DNA of 64,000 nt from Cupriavidus sp. EM10 (GTDB taxonomy: Bacteria; Pseudomonadota; Gammaproteobacteria; Burkholderiales; Burkholderiaceae), in NCBI RefSeq assembly GCF_018729255.1, contig NZ_CP076060.1, forward strand, positions 2,480,001 to 2,544,000, in the 5' to 3' direction. Both the position numbers and the translations under genes were made by a program. Shown here in pieces: positions 37,148 to 47,316 of the stretch (position 1 is the first letter of the stretch; the number at the start of each line of letters is the position of its first letter). Below the pieces are notes generated by a model, which was not told the DNA's origin, did no database searches, and was given only the letters and a program-made list of their open reading frames with translations.

Positions 37148-37295
37148 GTCGCCCTTTCAAGAAGCCGCGATTGTAGCGAATGACGGGCGCCCAAGCGCAC
37201 GGGGGCAGGGTGTGCTACCCTGCTGGCCTTCCGATTTTTGCCGGCAAGATCGCTGCAGTTGCAGTCCGAACCCGTCCGGCCGCACCAGAATTCCC

Positions 37296-38345
37296 ATGCT
37301 TGTCCTCGGTATCGAATCCTCCTGCGACGAAACCGGGCTGGCCCTCTACGACACCGGGGCCGGCCTGCTGGCGCATGCGCTGCACTCGCAGATCGCCATG
37401 CATCGCGAATACGGCGGCGTGGTGCCCGAACTGGCGTCGCGCGACCATATCCGCCGGGTGCTGCCGCTGTTGCAGCAAGTGCTGGACGACGCCGGCCGCA
37501 CGCGCGACGACATCGACGCCATTGCCTATACCCAGGGCCCCGGCCTGGCCGGCGCGCTGCTGGTGGGCGCCTCGGTGGCCAACGCGCTAGGCTTTGCGCT
37601 GGATGTGCCGATGGTGGGCGTCCACCACCTGGAAGGCCACCTGCTGTCGCCGCTGCTGACCGATGCCCCGCCGCCCTTCCCGTTCGTGGCGCTGCTGGTT
37701 TCGGGCGGCCATACCCAGCTGATGGAAGTGAAAGGCATCGGCGACTACACGCTGCTGGGCGAAACGCTGGACGACGCCGCCGGCGAGGCCTTCGACAAGA
37801 CGGCCAAGCTGCTGGGCCTGGGCTATCCGGGCGGCCCCGAGGTGTCGCGGCTGGCTGAGTTCGGCAATCCCGGCGCGTTCGAACTGCCCCGGCCTATGCT
37901 CCATTCCGGCAACCTCGATTTCTCGTTCGCGGGGCTCAAGACCGCCGTGCTGACGCAGACGCGCAAGCTCGGCAACGCGTGCGAGCAGGACCGGGCCAAC
38001 CTGGCACGTTCGTTCGTCGATGCCATCGTCGACGTGCTGGCCGCCAAGTCGTTCAATGCCCTCAAGCAGACCGGCCACAAGCGGCTGGTGGTGGCCGGCG
38101 GCGTGGGCGCCAACCGGCAGCTGCGCGAGCGGCTTGACGAGATGGGCAAGCGCCGCAAGGTGGACGTCTACTATCCGGACCTGGCCTTCTGCACCGACAA
38201 TGGCGCGATGATCGCCTTTGCCGGCGCCATGCGCCTGCAGGCGGCGCCGCAACTGGCGCGCCACGGCTACGACTACGGCGTAACGCCGCGCTGGGACCTG
38301 GCCGATATCCGACTGCCGGACGCGCCTGGCGCCCAGGCCTCGTAG
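37296..38345 (+). CDS. tsaD: tRNA N6-adenosine threonylcarbamoyltransferase TsaD
   Basis: Transfers threonylcarbamoyl to A37 of ANN-decoding tRNAs, working with TsaB and TsaE. The 349-aa protein has an ASKHA fold with an N-terminal [17 protein letters not shown], metal-binding HHLEGH near residue 110, SGGHTQL, and a phosphate-binding [16 protein letters not shown]. It is essential in most bacteria and is intact here. Its substrate class includes tRNA-Ile, one of which may be encoded 7 kb away. Confidence 0.95.
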   Translation: MLVLGIESSCDETGLALYDTGAGLLAHALHSQIAMHREYGGVVPELASRDHIRRVLPLLQQVLDDAGRTRDDIDAIAYTQGPGLAGALLVGASVANALGFALDVPMVGVHHLEGHLLSPLLTDAPPPFPFVALLVSGGHTQLMEVKGIGDYTLLGETLDDAAGEAFDKTAKLLGLGYPGGPEVSRLAEFGNPGAFELPRPMLHSGNLDFSFAGLKTAVLTQTRKLGNACEQDRANLARSFVDAIVDVLAAKSFNALKQTGHKRLVVAGGVGANRQLRERLDEMGKRRKVDVYYPDLAFCTDNGAMIAFAGAMRLQAAPQLARHGYDYGVTPRWDLADIRLPDAPGAQAS

Positions 38346-38403
38346 GAAAGTTCTAATCGGGGCGGAGGGGTACCGGCGGTGACGCTGGTTTGATTGGGGA
38401 ATG

Positions 38404-38436
38404 ACTCCCCTCTCCCGCGTTGCGGGAGAGGGGAGT
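38404..38436. repeat. REP-like palindrome between tsaD and folE2
   Basis: A perfect 15-bp stem, ACTCCCCTCTCCCGC, loop GTT, GCGGGAGAGGGGAGT. It has the same core as the elements at 3.7, 11.8 and 63.0 kb and again lies between convergent genes. Confidence 0.88.
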
Positions 38437-38448
38437 AAACCACGGGTA

Positions 38449-39252
38449 CTACTGAACCCGCTTGTCGCGCTCGATCACGGCGTAGGCGCTGTGATTGTGG
38501 ATCGACTCGAAGTTCTCGGCTTCCAGCGTGTAGGCCACGATCCGGGCGTCGGCGTTCAGGCGCATGGCGATGTCGCGCACCAGGTCTTCCACGAACTTCG
38601 GATTCTCGTAGGCGCGCTCGGTCACGAACTTCTCGTCGGGGCGCTTGAGCAGGCCCCACAGTTCGCACGACGCCTCTTCCTCGGCCATGCGCACCAGCGT
38701 TTCCACGTCCAGGTCGGCGGCCAGCTCCACCTGCATCGTGATATGCGAGCGCTGGTTATGCGCGCCGTACTGCGAAATCTTCTTCGAGCATGGGCACAGG
38801 CTCGTCACCGGCACCAGCGCGGTCAGGAACACGCGCGTCTGGCCGTCGCGCTTCTCGCCGGCCAGCGTCACCTCGTAATCCAGCAGCGACTGCACGCCCG
38901 ACACGGGCGCGGTCTTGCTGACGAAGTACGGGAATTTGACCTCGATGCGGCCGGCATCGGCCTCCAGGCGCACCAGCATGTCGTCCAGCAGCGCGCGGAA
39001 GCCGGCCAGGTCCAGCGGCGCGCGGTTGTCTTCCAGCAGCGCCACGAAGCGCGACATATGCGTGCCCTTCTGGTCGGCCGGCAGGCGCACGTCCAGGTTG
39101 AACGTGCCGACGGTGCCGATATCGCCAGCCGGCGTCTTCAGTGTCAGCGGATATCGCACGCCCTTGACGCCCACGCGCTGGATCACGATCTGGCGGGTAT
39201 CGACGCTCGATTGCACGTCGGGCATCACAAAGGCGGGATTGATGTCATTCAT
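38449..39252 (-). CDS. folE2: GTP cyclohydrolase FolE2 (type IB)
   Basis: Converts GTP to 7,8-dihydroneopterin triphosphate, the first step of tetrahydrofolate synthesis, and can work without zinc. 267 aa, with the catalytic Cys in [20 protein letters not shown] near residue 152 and the C-terminal [11 protein letters not shown]. FolE2 genes are often controlled by Zur, but I see no clear Zur box upstream. Confidence 0.93.
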   Translation of the reverse strand: MNDINPAFVMPDVQSSVDTRQIVIQRVGVKGVRYPLTLKTPAGDIGTVGTFNLDVRLPADQKGTHMSRFVALLEDNRAPLDLAGFRALLDDMLVRLEADAGRIEVKFPYFVSKTAPVSGVQSLLDYEVTLAGEKRDGQTRVFLTALVPVTSLCPCSKKISQYGAHNQRSHITMQVELAADLDVETLVRMAEEEASCELWGLLKRPDEKFVTERAYENPKFVEDLVRDIAMRLNADARIVAYTLEAENFESIHNHSAYAVIERDKRVQ

Positions 39253-39590
39253 CTACGGTTTCCTCCAGGACGGCGTCAGGGGATGACGGCCAACCTTACG
39301 GTCGCGGCGTTTTCGCAGGATTTCTCCACGCCGCGCAACGAGTGTGAAACGACGGGTCCGGACAGGAAGCAGAGGGGCGCCGGCCCGTAGTCGCGAACAC
39401 GAAAATGGGAAGGGGGATTCTACGCAATATTGGAAGGTGCTGCCGCGCCCGCGCGTAAATCCGCGTATTTCATGCGGACAATAACGGGCCGATGCAGCTT
39501 CCTGCCATTTGCTGACAGCCAGGCGCCCAAAACAAAACCGGCGCGGATCAACCGCGCCGGCTTCGGCTACAACTCAGGGGAGGCTGGCGG
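39253..39590. other. 338-bp region between folE2 and dxs
   Basis: Both flanking genes are on the minus strand. The region holds the dxs terminator (39536-39563) and presumably the folE2 promoter. No open frame with protein-like character was seen. Confidence 0.6.
39536..39563 (-). terminator. Intrinsic terminator of the xseB-ispA-dxs operon
   Basis: AACCGGCGCGG / CCGCGCCGGCTT with loop ATCAA. Read on the minus strand it is followed by TTTTGTTTT, 28 bases beyond the dxs stop. Confidence 0.88.
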
Positions 39591-41492
39591 TCAGGCGACG
39601 CGCGTGGCCACCTTCACCGGCTGCTCGGCCAGCTTGAAGCGCTCGCGCACCGAACGTTCGATGCCGGCGGCGTCCAGGCCGCACTGCGACAGCAGGAACG
39701 CCGGGTCTCCGTGATCGACGAACTTGTCGGGCAGGCCCAGCACCAGCGTCGGGATCTCGATGCCGGCCTCGGCCAGCGCTTCGAGCACCGCGCTGCCGGC
39801 GCCGCCCATCGTCGCACCCTCTTCCACCGTTACCAGGTAGTCGTGGTTCGCGGCCAGCTGCTTGACCAGGTCGACGTCGAGCGGCTTCACGAAACGCATG
39901 TTGGCGACCGTGGCATCGAGCGATTCGGCAGCCGTCAGCGACGGATGCAGCATCGAGCCGAACGCCAGGATGGCCACGCGCTGGCCTTCGCGGCGGATCT
40001 CGCCCTTGCCCAGCGGCAGGGCCGTCAGCGCGGCCTCGGTGGCCACGCCCACGCCGGCGCCGCGCGGGTAGCGCACGGCGGTCGGGCAATCCTGCTGATA
40101 GGCGGTGGTCAGCAGCTGACGGCATTCCTGCTCGTCGGCCGGCGTCATCACCATCATGTTCGGAATGCAGCGCAGGAACGGAATGTCGTATGCGCCGGCG
40201 TGCGTGGCACCGTCGGCGCCCACCAGGCCGGCACGGTCCAGCGCGAACACCACCGGCAGGTTCTGCAGCGCCACGTCATGGATCAGCTGGTCATAGCCGC
40301 GCTGCAGGAACGTCGAGTAGATCGCCACGACCGGCTTCAGGCCCTCGCAGGCCAGGCCGCCAGCAAACGTCACGGCGTGCTGCTCGGCGATGCCGACGTC
40401 GTAGTAGCGGTCCGGGAAGCGCTTCTCGAACTCCACCATGCCCGAGCCTTCGCGCATGGCCGGCGTTACGCCGATCAGGCGCTTGTCGGCGGCGGCCATG
40501 TCGCACAGCCACTCGCCGAACACCTGCGTGTAAGTCTTGCGCGACGGCTTGGTCGACGGACGGATGCCCTCGGCCGGGTTGAACTTGCCCGGGCCGTGAT
40601 ACAGGATCGGGTCGGCCTCGGCCAGCTTGTAGCCCTGGCCCTTCTTGGTCACCACGTGCAGGAACTGCGGGCCATGGCCCTCCAGGGCGCGCTGGCGGAT
40701 GTTCTGCAGCGTGGGCACCAGCGATTCCAGGTCGTGGCCGTCGATCGGGCCGATGTAGTCGAAGCCGAATTCCTCGAACAGCGTGGCCGGCACGACCATG
40801 CCCTTGGCATGTTCTTCCAGGCGCTTGGCGAATTCGAGCACCGGCGGGGCCACCGACAGCACCTTCTCGATGCCCTTCTTGGTCGCGGCGTAGAACTGGC
40901 CGGACATCAGGCGGGCCAGGTGCTTGTTCAGCATGCCCACCGGCGGCGAGATCGACATGTCGTTGTCGTTCAGCACCACCAGCATCGGCAGGTCCTTGTA
41001 GACGCCGGCGTTGTTCATGGCCTCGAAGGCCATGCCGGCCGTCATCGCGCCATCGCCGATCACGGCGATGCCCACGCGCTTGTGGCCCATCGTGCGCGCG
41101 CCCAGGGCCATGCCCAGCGCGGCGGAGATCGACGTCGACGAGTGCGCGGTGCCGAACGTGTCGTACTCGCTTTCCGAGCGACGCGGGAAGCCGGAGATAC
41201 CACCGTACTGGCGCAACGTCGACATGCGGTCGCGGCGGCCGGTCAGGATCTTGTGGGGGTAGCTCTGGTGACCCACGTCCCAGACGATGCGGTCGCTGGG
41301 CGTGTCGAACACGTAGTGCAGCGCGATGGTCAGCTCCACCGTGCCCAGGTTGGACGACAGGTGACCGCCGGTCTGCGAGACCGATTCCAGCACGTAGGCG
41401 CGAAGTTCGTCGGCAAGCGTGCCGAGCTGGCGACGGTCCAGCTTGCGCAGGTCCGCGGGGTCGTCGATGTTGTTGAGCAGCGTGTAGGTCAT
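39591..41492 (-). CDS. dxs: 1-deoxy-D-xylulose-5-phosphate synthase
   Basis: Condenses pyruvate and glyceraldehyde-3-phosphate using thiamine diphosphate, the entry step of the MEP isoprenoid pathway. 633 aa with [19 protein letters not shown] near the start, the ThDP-binding [18 protein letters not shown] around residue 150, and a transketolase-like pyrimidine domain [17 protein letters not shown]. It lies directly downstream of ispA and xseB, so precursor supply and farnesyl diphosphate synthesis are co-expressed. Confidence 0.96.
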   Translation of the reverse strand: MTYTLLNNIDDPADLRKLDRRQLGTLADELRAYVLESVSQTGGHLSSNLGTVELTIALHYVFDTPSDRIVWDVGHQSYPHKILTGRRDRMSTLRQYGGISGFPRRSESEYDTFGTAHSSTSISAALGMALGARTMGHKRVGIAVIGDGAMTAGMAFEAMNNAGVYKDLPMLVVLNDNDMSISPPVGMLNKHLARLMSGQFYAATKKGIEKVLSVAPPVLEFAKRLEEHAKGMVVPATLFEEFGFDYIGPIDGHDLESLVPTLQNIRQRALEGHGPQFLHVVTKKGQGYKLAEADPILYHGPGKFNPAEGIRPSTKPSRKTYTQVFGEWLCDMAAADKRLIGVTPAMREGSGMVEFEKRFPDRYYDVGIAEQHAVTFAGGLACEGLKPVVAIYSTFLQRGYDQLIHDVALQNLPVVFALDRAGLVGADGATHAGAYDIPFLRCIPNMMVMTPADEQECRQLLTTAYQQDCPTAVRYPRGAGVGVATEAALTALPLGKGEIRREGQRVAILAFGSMLHPSLTAAESLDATVANMRFVKPLDVDLVKQLAANHDYLVTVEEGATMGGAGSAVLEALAEAGIEIPTLVLGLPDKFVDHGDPAFLLSQCGLDAAGIERSVRERFKLAEQPVKVATRVA

Positions 41493-41535
41493 GTTGTCCG
41501 TTCGGCCGCCGGATTCTGTGTGTCCGGCTTTCAGT

Positions 41536-42420
41536 TCAGTTCGAGCGCAGCACGATCAGGTCGGCCAGTTCGGCCAGCCGGCCGGCGCGTGCGCCAAATC
41601 CCGCCAGCGCCTCGTGGGCGTCGGTGCGAAGCTGGGCAGCCAGTTCGCGTGCGGCATCCAGACCAAGCAGCGACACATAGGTCGGCTTGTCGTTGGCGGC
41701 GTCCTTCCCGGCGGTCTTGCCGAGCGTTGCCGTATCTGCGGTGACGTCGAGAATATCGTCCACCACCTGGAATGCCAATCCCACGGCCGCCGCATATTGG
41801 TCAAGCGCCGCCAGACCGGCCGGATCGATGTTTCCGCACAACGCTCCCATGCGCACGCTGGCACGCAGCAGGGCGCCGGTCTTCATGCGGTGCATGCCTT
41901 CCAGCGCGTCGCGGGTCATCGCCAGGCCCACGTTCTGCAGGTCGATCGCCTGGCCGCCGCACATGCCCACCGAGCCCGACGCCATGGCCAGCTCGGCCAC
42001 CAGCTTCAGGCGCGCCTCGGCGCCCAGCGCCGGCACCTGCGCCAGCACGATGAACGCCTGCGTCTGCAATGCATCGCCCACCAGCAGCGCCGTGGCCTCG
42101 TCGTAGGCCTTGTGGACCGTCGGCCGGCCGCGGCGCAGGTCGTCGTCGTCCATGCAGGGCATGTCGTCGTGGACCAGCGAATAGGCGTGGATCATCTCGA
42201 CGGCGCAAGCCGCGGCATCGCAAGCCTCGAGTGTCGCACCCGCCACCTCGCCCGCGGCATGAACCAGCAGCGGGCGTACCCGCTTGCCACCGCCGAGGAC
42301 AGCATAGCGCATGGCCTCGTGCAAGGTGTGTGGAATTGTGTCCGTGGACGGCAGTGCGGCGTCCAGGGCAGCCTCGGTCCGGGCGCCTTGCGCCCGCATC
42401 CAGGTAGCGAAATCGCTCAT
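41536..42420 (-). CDS. ispA: Farnesyl diphosphate synthase (geranyltranstransferase)
   Basis: Builds geranyl and farnesyl diphosphate from DMAPP and IPP. 294 aa with the first aspartate-rich motif [14 protein letters not shown] near residue 85 and the second [10 protein letters not shown]. Its ATG overlaps the xseB stop by four bases, and dxs follows after 43 bases, giving the common xseB-ispA-dxs operon. Confidence 0.95.
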   Translation of the reverse strand: MSDFATWMRAQGARTEAALDAALPSTDTIPHTLHEAMRYAVLGGGKRVRPLLVHAAGEVAGATLEACDAAACAVEMIHAYSLVHDDMPCMDDDDLRRGRPTVHKAYDEATALLVGDALQTQAFIVLAQVPALGAEARLKLVAELAMASGSVGMCGGQAIDLQNVGLAMTRDALEGMHRMKTGALLRASVRMGALCGNIDPAGLAALDQYAAAVGLAFQVVDDILDVTADTATLGKTAGKDAANDKPTYVSLLGLDAARELAAQLRTDAHEALAGFGARAGRLAELADLIVLRSN

Positions 42421-42710
42421 TCGAAATCTGCGCTGTTGTTATCGGAACGTGGCTCGCCGGCCAGGGGCTTCAGGGCATCGCCTTCCAGAACCTTGACCTG
42501 CTGGGCCACCCGCTCCAGGCTCTGCTGGCAAAAACGGACGAGCTCCGCGCCGCGGCGGTACGCGGTCAGCGACGCTTCCAGCGGCAGTTCGCCGCTCTCC
42601 ATGCTTGCCACCAGGGTTTCCAGCTCGGCCATTGCGGCCTCATAGGAAGCCGGCGGCGCGCTGGCGGCCGGCGATTCTTCAGGCTGGACGGCGGTCGTCG
42701 TTCTTGGCAT
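42417..42710 (-). CDS. xseB: Exodeoxyribonuclease VII small subunit
   Basis: 97 aa. The conserved core begins [20 protein letters not shown] and includes [18 protein letters not shown], typical of XseB, which together with XseA degrades single-stranded DNA. There is an N-terminal extension of about 22 residues rich in Pro, Ser and Ala. It is the first gene of the operon, and its stop overlaps the ispA start. Confidence 0.93.
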   Translation of the reverse strand: MPRTTTAVQPEESPAASAPPASYEAAMAELETLVASMESGELPLEASLTAYRRGAELVRFCQQSLERVAQQVKVLEGDALKPLAGEPRSDNNSADFE

Positions 42711-43153
42711 GTCAGGCCTTGTTCAGGGGAATTCGCGATTTTACGCCAATCCGGGGCCGGGCCGCAGAACAGTCTTATCCAGGCGATGGATACCGGGTGT
42801 GCGGATGGTGCACTTAACACTACCTTTTGACAGGGAAGTGACGTGTGCGCCCGGGTCGTCTTTCCGAATGCGCCCGAAGGGGCACCTCCGTGACGACCCG
42901 GGTCGACTTTTTCGCTAAAAAGCTAAAAAATCAGTCCCTTAATTTTGGGCTCGGGTACAATCCCGGGCTCGTCAGCGAGTTCCGACCGTTGCGTCCAGGA
43001 CGCATTTTTCCACCCGCCCGGCTGCCCGAATCCGGGTCAGGCCGGAAGGGAACCGGCCCGGATCCAGATCGTCTGACACGGTTTCCCAAATCGATTCATT
43101 TTTCGATGGTTGGGTTGTTCACTGCTTTCGCCTGTTCATAGGGAGTGGGGATA
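42711..43153. other. 443-bp divergent gap between xseB and the Rieske oxygenase gene
   Basis: It should contain the promoters of both neighbours. A perfect TTGACA hexamer (42827-42832) has no -10 at normal spacing, and TACAAT at 42956-42961 has no -35. A strong hairpin sits at 42850-42902. I find no protein-coding frame. Confidence 0.5.
42850..42902. other. Unassigned 11-bp stem hairpin
   Basis: CCCGGGTCGTC pairs exactly with GACGACCCGGG. Inside it a shorter stem GCGCCC / GGGGCA can form, and five T residues follow on the plus strand. It looks like a terminator, but no plus-strand gene precedes it, so it could be an attenuator or the end of a small RNA. Confidence 0.5.
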
Positions 43154-44259
43154 ATGTCCAATCTCAGCACCGCGCTCAAGCTTGCGCCGGCTGATACGCA
43201 GTTGCCCGTCGACGTCTACTTTGACGAGGCCCTGCATCAACAAGAACTCGAACTGTTGTTCAAGAAGGGCCCGGGCTACGTCGGCCACGCGCTGATGGTG
43301 CCGGAATCCGGCGACTTCCAGACGCTGGCCGCCGAAGACGAAGGCCGCGTGCTGGTGCGCAACCCGGATGGCATCGAACTGCTGTCCAACGTCTGCCGCC
43401 ACCGCCAGGCCATCATGATGAATGGCCGGGGCAACGCCAGGAACATCGTCTGCCCGCTGCACCGCTGGACCTACGACCTGCAGGGCGAGCTGCTTGGCGC
43501 GCCGCATTTCGCGGAACAGCCATGCGTGCGCCTGAACCGGTCGCCGCTGCAGAACTGGAACGGCATGCTGTTCGAGGGCGAGCGCGACGTGCGCGCCGAC
43601 CTGTCGCGCATGGGCGTGGCCGATGACCTGAACTTCGACGGCTACATGCTCGACCATGTGGAAGTGCACGAGTGCGACTACAACTGGAAGACCTTCATCG
43701 AGGTCTATCTGGAGGACTACCACGTCGTGCCGTTCCACCCTGGCCTGGGCAGCTTCGTGTCGTGCGACGACCTGAAATGGGAGTTTGGCGAGCAGTACAG
43801 CGTGCAGACCGTGGGCCTGCACAAGGGCCTGCAGCGCCCGGGCAGCCAGACGTACCAGAAGTGGCACGACGAGGTGTTGCGCTTCAACAACGGCAAGTTG
43901 CCCAAGCACGGCGCGATCTGGCTGACTTACTACCCCAACATCATGGTGGAGTGGTATCCGAACGTGCTCTGCATCTCGACGCTGCATCCGATCGGGCCGC
44001 GCAAGACGCGCAACGTCGTGGAGTTCTACTACCCGAGGAAATCGTGCTGTTCGAGCGCGAGTTCGTCGAGGCCGAGCGCGCTGCCTATATGGAAACGTGC
44101 ATCGAGGACGACGAGATCGCCGAACGCATGGACGCTGGGCGCCTGGCGCTGATGAAGCGCGGCGTCAGCGAGACTGGCCCGTACCAGTCCCCGATGGAAG
44201 ACGGCATGCAGCACTTCCACGAGTGGTACCGGCGCGCGATGGACTACAGCAAGCGCTGA
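43154..44259 (+). CDS. Rieske-type aromatic ring-hydroxylating oxygenase, alpha subunit (one-base frameshift)
   Basis: Rieske non-heme iron oxygenase; the substrate is unknown. The N-terminal Rieske [2Fe-2S] site is CRHRQAIMMN followed by CPLHRWTYD (about residues 76-100). The catalytic iron site lies in the region VYLEDYHVVPFHPGLG (His, His). The frame breaks after VVEFYYP, and the last 75 residues (EEIVLFEREFVEAERAAYME to the stop at 44259) are in another frame. Adding one C to the CCC run at 44032-44034 restores FYYPEEIVLFE and 368 residues. The ATG at 43154 follows a purine-rich GGGAGTGGGG. No reductase gene is adjacent. Confidence 0.87.
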
Positions 44260-44308
44260 ACGTTCGCAACCGGATGCGGTGATCGCACCGAAAACTGTGG
44301 ACAACTGG

Positions 44309-44335
44309 AAACGGACCGTGAAAACGGTCCGTTTT
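44309..44335 (+). terminator. Intrinsic terminator after the Rieske oxygenase gene
   Basis: An 11-bp stem AAACGGACCGT / ACGGTCCGTTT closed by a GAAA loop and ending in TTTT. Confidence 0.9.
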
Positions 44336-44455
44336 GCGTTGGAGCGGCGCGCGGGGCACTGATAGAATCGCTCCCTTAATCGTTGCCTTATCAACGATTT
44401 TTCCTGCCGCGCCCCGCTTTATCCTTCCTTCACCCTCTTTTCACCCGGTTTCGCC

Positions 44456-45375
44456 ATGCAATCGCTCTGGATGTTGTTTGCCGCCTTCGCATTTTCGTTG
44501 ATGGGGTGGGAGTCAAGCTGGCATCCGAGCTCTACACCACGGGCGAGATCGTCTTCTACCGCAGCCTGATCGGCGTGACGATCATGTGGATCCTGCTGGC
44601 GTCGCAAGGCACGTCGGTGCGCACGCCGCACATGGTCACCCACATCAAGCGCAGCATCTTCGGCGTGACCGCCCTGCTGCTCTGGTTCACCTCGATCACG
44701 CTGCTGCCACTGGCCACGGCCATGACGCTCAATTACATGTCACCGGTCTGGATCGCGCTGATCCTTGGCGCCGGCGCGGTGCTGGCCGGCACGCGCGGCG
44801 GCACCGACAAGAAGCTGATCGGCGCCATCCTGCTGTCGTTCGCCGGGGTGATCTGCCTGCTGCAGCCGTCGGTGGGCAAGGACCAGCTGGCGGGCGGCAT
44901 GATCGGCCTGGTTTCTGGCGTGTTTACGGCGCTGGCCTATGTGGAAGTGCGCCAGTTGGGCCAGCTGGGCGAGCCCGAGGGCCGCATCGTGTTCTATTTC
45001 TCGGCCGTGGGCCTGGTCTGCGGCCTGGTCTGGATGCTGTTCACCGGCGTCAGCCACCACACCTGGCACGGCGCGGGGCTGCTGCTGGCCATCGGCATCC
45101 TGGCCACGCTGGGCCAGACATCGATGACGCGCGCCTACAAGCGCGGCAATACGCTGCTGACGGCCAACCTGCAGTACGCGGGCATCGTGTTCTCCAGCCT
45201 GTGGGGCATCCTGGTCTGGGACGACAAGCTCAACTGGATCTCGTGGCTGGGCATGGCCCTGATCATCGCCAGCGGCATCGCCACCACCCTCACCCGCGCC
45301 CGCGACACAGACAAGCATCCCACGCCGGCCACCCCGGTCAAGTCGCCCGAGGCTGAAGTCCACCCCGAGGTCTGA
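44456..45375 (+). CDS. EamA/DMT-family transporter (one-base frameshift)
   Basis: An inner-membrane drug/metabolite exporter-type protein with ten hydrophobic segments in two EamA repeats. The start ATG at 44456 reads MQSLWMLFAAFAFSLMG, which is the first membrane helix. The remaining helices (VGVKLASELYTTGEIVFYRS onward) are in another frame. Adding one G to the GGGG run at 44503-44506 joins SLMGVGVKLASELYTTGE and gives 306 residues. Substrate is unknown. The C-terminus is a hydrophilic tail rich in Pro and Thr. Confidence 0.88.
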
Positions 45376-45441
45376 CGCGCGGCCGCATGCGGCGGTGTAG
45401 CATTGGCATCGACTTTCCACTCGACGCGAGACAGGTTCTTC

Positions 45442-46305
45442 ATGCCATCACCGCTGATTTCCGCTACTGAACTGGACCAGCTGCGTGCCTCGGGCAAGCA
45501 GCAGGTTGTCGTCATCGATTGCTCGTTCGACCTGGCCAATCCCGCCGCCGGTCGCGAGATGTACCAGCAGGACCACGTGCCGGGCGCGTTCTACCTGCAC
45601 CTGGACAACGAACTGTCCGGGCCGAAAACCGGCTTCAACGGCCGCCACCCGCTGCCCGATGCCGAACTGTTCGTGGCCCGGCTGCGCGCGCTGGGTATCA
45701 ATGACGAAACGCTGATCGTGGCCTACGACGCGCAGGGCAGCATGTACGCCGCGCGGCTCTGGTGGCTGTCGCGCTGGGTGGGCCACGGCGCCGTGGCCGT
45801 GCTCGATGGCGGCAAGGCGGCCTGGCTGGCTGCCGGCCTGCCGCTGGAACAAGGTGTCACGCCCGACCCCGAAGCCGGCGGCAATCTCACGCGCCGCGCG
45901 TCGCTGGTGCGTACCGTCGATGCCTCGGCACTGGTCGAGAACCTGGACCAGCAGGCGTTGCTGGTCGTGGACGCCCGGGCGGCCGACCGCTTCCGCGGTG
46001 AAAACGAAACGCTGGACCCTGTGGGCGGCCATATTCCCGGCGCCGCCAACCGCTTCTTCAACGACAACCTGACTGCCGATGGCCGCTTCAAGCCAGCCGA
46101 TCAGCTGCGTGCGGAATTCGGCCAGGTTTTCGGCGGCAAGGCTGCCGAGGACACGGTCATGCAGTGCGGCTCGGGCGTGACGGCCTGCCATAACCTGCTG
46201 GCCATGGAAGTGGCCGGGCTGACCGATGCGGCGCTGTATCCGGGATCGTGGAGTGAATGGTGCGCGGACCCGAAGCGCCCGGTGGCGACGGGGAACGCGG
46301 CGTAA
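45442..46305 (+). CDS. sseA: 3-Mercaptopyruvate/thiosulfate sulfurtransferase (SseA-like)
   Basis: 287 aa with two rhodanese domains; the C-terminal one carries the active-site Cys in MQCGSGVTACH near residue 240. A CG-S/T-GVT loop is typical of mercaptopyruvate sulfurtransferases, while CRxGVT marks thiosulfate enzymes, so mercaptopyruvate is the more likely donor. The ATG at 45442 starts MPSPLISATELDQL. It converges with the ZIP gene, with only 12 bases between stops. Confidence 0.9.
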   Translation: MPSPLISATELDQLRASGKQQVVVIDCSFDLANPAAGREMYQQDHVPGAFYLHLDNELSGPKTGFNGRHPLPDAELFVARLRALGINDETLIVAYDAQGSMYAARLWWLSRWVGHGAVAVLDGGKAAWLAAGLPLEQGVTPDPEAGGNLTRRASLVRTVDASALVENLDQQALLVVDARAADRFRGENETLDPVGGHIPGAANRFFNDNLTADGRFKPADQLRAEFGQVFGGKAAEDTVMQCGSGVTACHNLLAMEVAGLTDAALYPGSWSEWCADPKRPVATGNAA

Positions 46306-46317
46306 GGCTTGGCGGCG

Positions 46318-47130
46318 TCAGTTCGACGCCGCTTCCGTTTTGGCCTTCGAGTGGCGATGCGCATGCTGTTCGTGCACGCCGTTGGTGATAAAGACGATGG
46401 CCGCGATACCGGCCGCCACCAGCACCACCTGCACCGCCGATTCCTTCAGGCGCGGCTTGCGCTGCATCTGCGGCATCAGGTCGCTCACGGCGATATAGAC
46501 GAAACTGCTCGACGCGATCACCAGCACGTACGGAATCCAGCCAGTCAGCTGGTCCAGCAGGAAATAGCCGACGATGCCGCCCAGGATGGCGGCCAGGCTT
46601 GACAGCAGGTTGAACGCGAACGCCCGCGCCTTCGAGAAGCCGGCGTTCAGCAGCACGATGAAATCGCCCACTTCCTGCGGGATCTCGTGCGCGGCAATGG
46701 CCAGCGCCGTCACCAGCCCGATATGCGGATCAGCCAGGAAGGCGGCGGCAATCACGATGCCATCGGCAAAGTTGTGGAAGGTGTCGCCCACCAGGATGGT
46801 CAGGCCGCTGCGGCCCGCTTCCTCGCGGTCATGGCCGTGATGGTGGTGATGCCCGTCGCCCTCGTGGTGATGCGAATGGCGCAGCAGCGAGATCTTCTCG
46901 AGCAGGAAGAAACCGAGCAGGCCGGCCAGCAACGTGCCGAACAACGCACGTGGATCGGCGCCAGACTCGAACGCCTCGGGCAAAGAATGCAGCAAGGCCG
47001 TCGCCAGCAGCACGCCTACCGAGAAGCTCACCATGCGCTCCACCACGCGCGAGGCCACGGTCAGCGACAGCACCGCCGCACCGAGGATGCTGCCGACGCC
47101 CGAAATCGTCGCGGCCAGCAGGATGTACAA
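46318..47130 (-). CDS. ZIP-family divalent metal transporter
   Basis: A 270-aa inner-membrane protein with about eight hydrophobic segments. It imports Zn2+ or another divalent metal. The binuclear metal site is in helices with GDTFHNFADGIVIAAAF and AIAAHEIPQEVGDFIVLL. A His-rich cytoplasmic loop (HSHHHEGDGHHHHHGHD, about residues 85-101) lies between helices 3 and 4, typical of ZIPs. The frame opens at a TTG at 47130 (LYILLAATISGVGS) with no clear ribosome binding site, so the exact start is uncertain; no ATG lies close by in frame. Confidence 0.88.
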   Translation of the reverse strand: MYILLAATISGVGSILGAAVLSLTVASRVVERMVSFSVGVLLATALLHSLPEAFESGADPRALFGTLLAGLLGFFLLEKISLLRHSHHHEGDGHHHHHGHDREEAGRSGLTILVGDTFHNFADGIVIAAAFLADPHIGLVTALAIAAHEIPQEVGDFIVLLNAGFSKARAFAFNLLSSLAAILGGIVGYFLLDQLTGWIPYVLVIASSSFVYIAVSDLMPQMQRKPRLKESAVQVVLVAAGIAAIVFITNGVHEQHAHRHSKAKTEAASN

Positions 47131-47316
47131 AAGCGTGGAATGGATGATGAACTCCCGGACCGGCCCCCGCCCGACAACCGGGCAGTCGTCGCCGACTGAC
47201 TACGTTCGCGCACTAACGCAACATGGTTGCAAAAACGCGAAAGTCCGCATTGTACGTACCTCGGCGCCTACTTTGCAATCACCCGCGCGGATGCAGGGGG
47301 TAATCAGATCGGCCGC

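Noticed and set aside
39253..39590. A Zur box upstream of folE2
   Set aside because: FolE2 genes are often zinc-regulated, but I could not find an AT-rich palindrome of the Zur type in this gap.
42827..42832. TTGACA as -35 element of a promoter
   Set aside because: No acceptable -10 hexamer lies 16-18 bases downstream on the plus strand.
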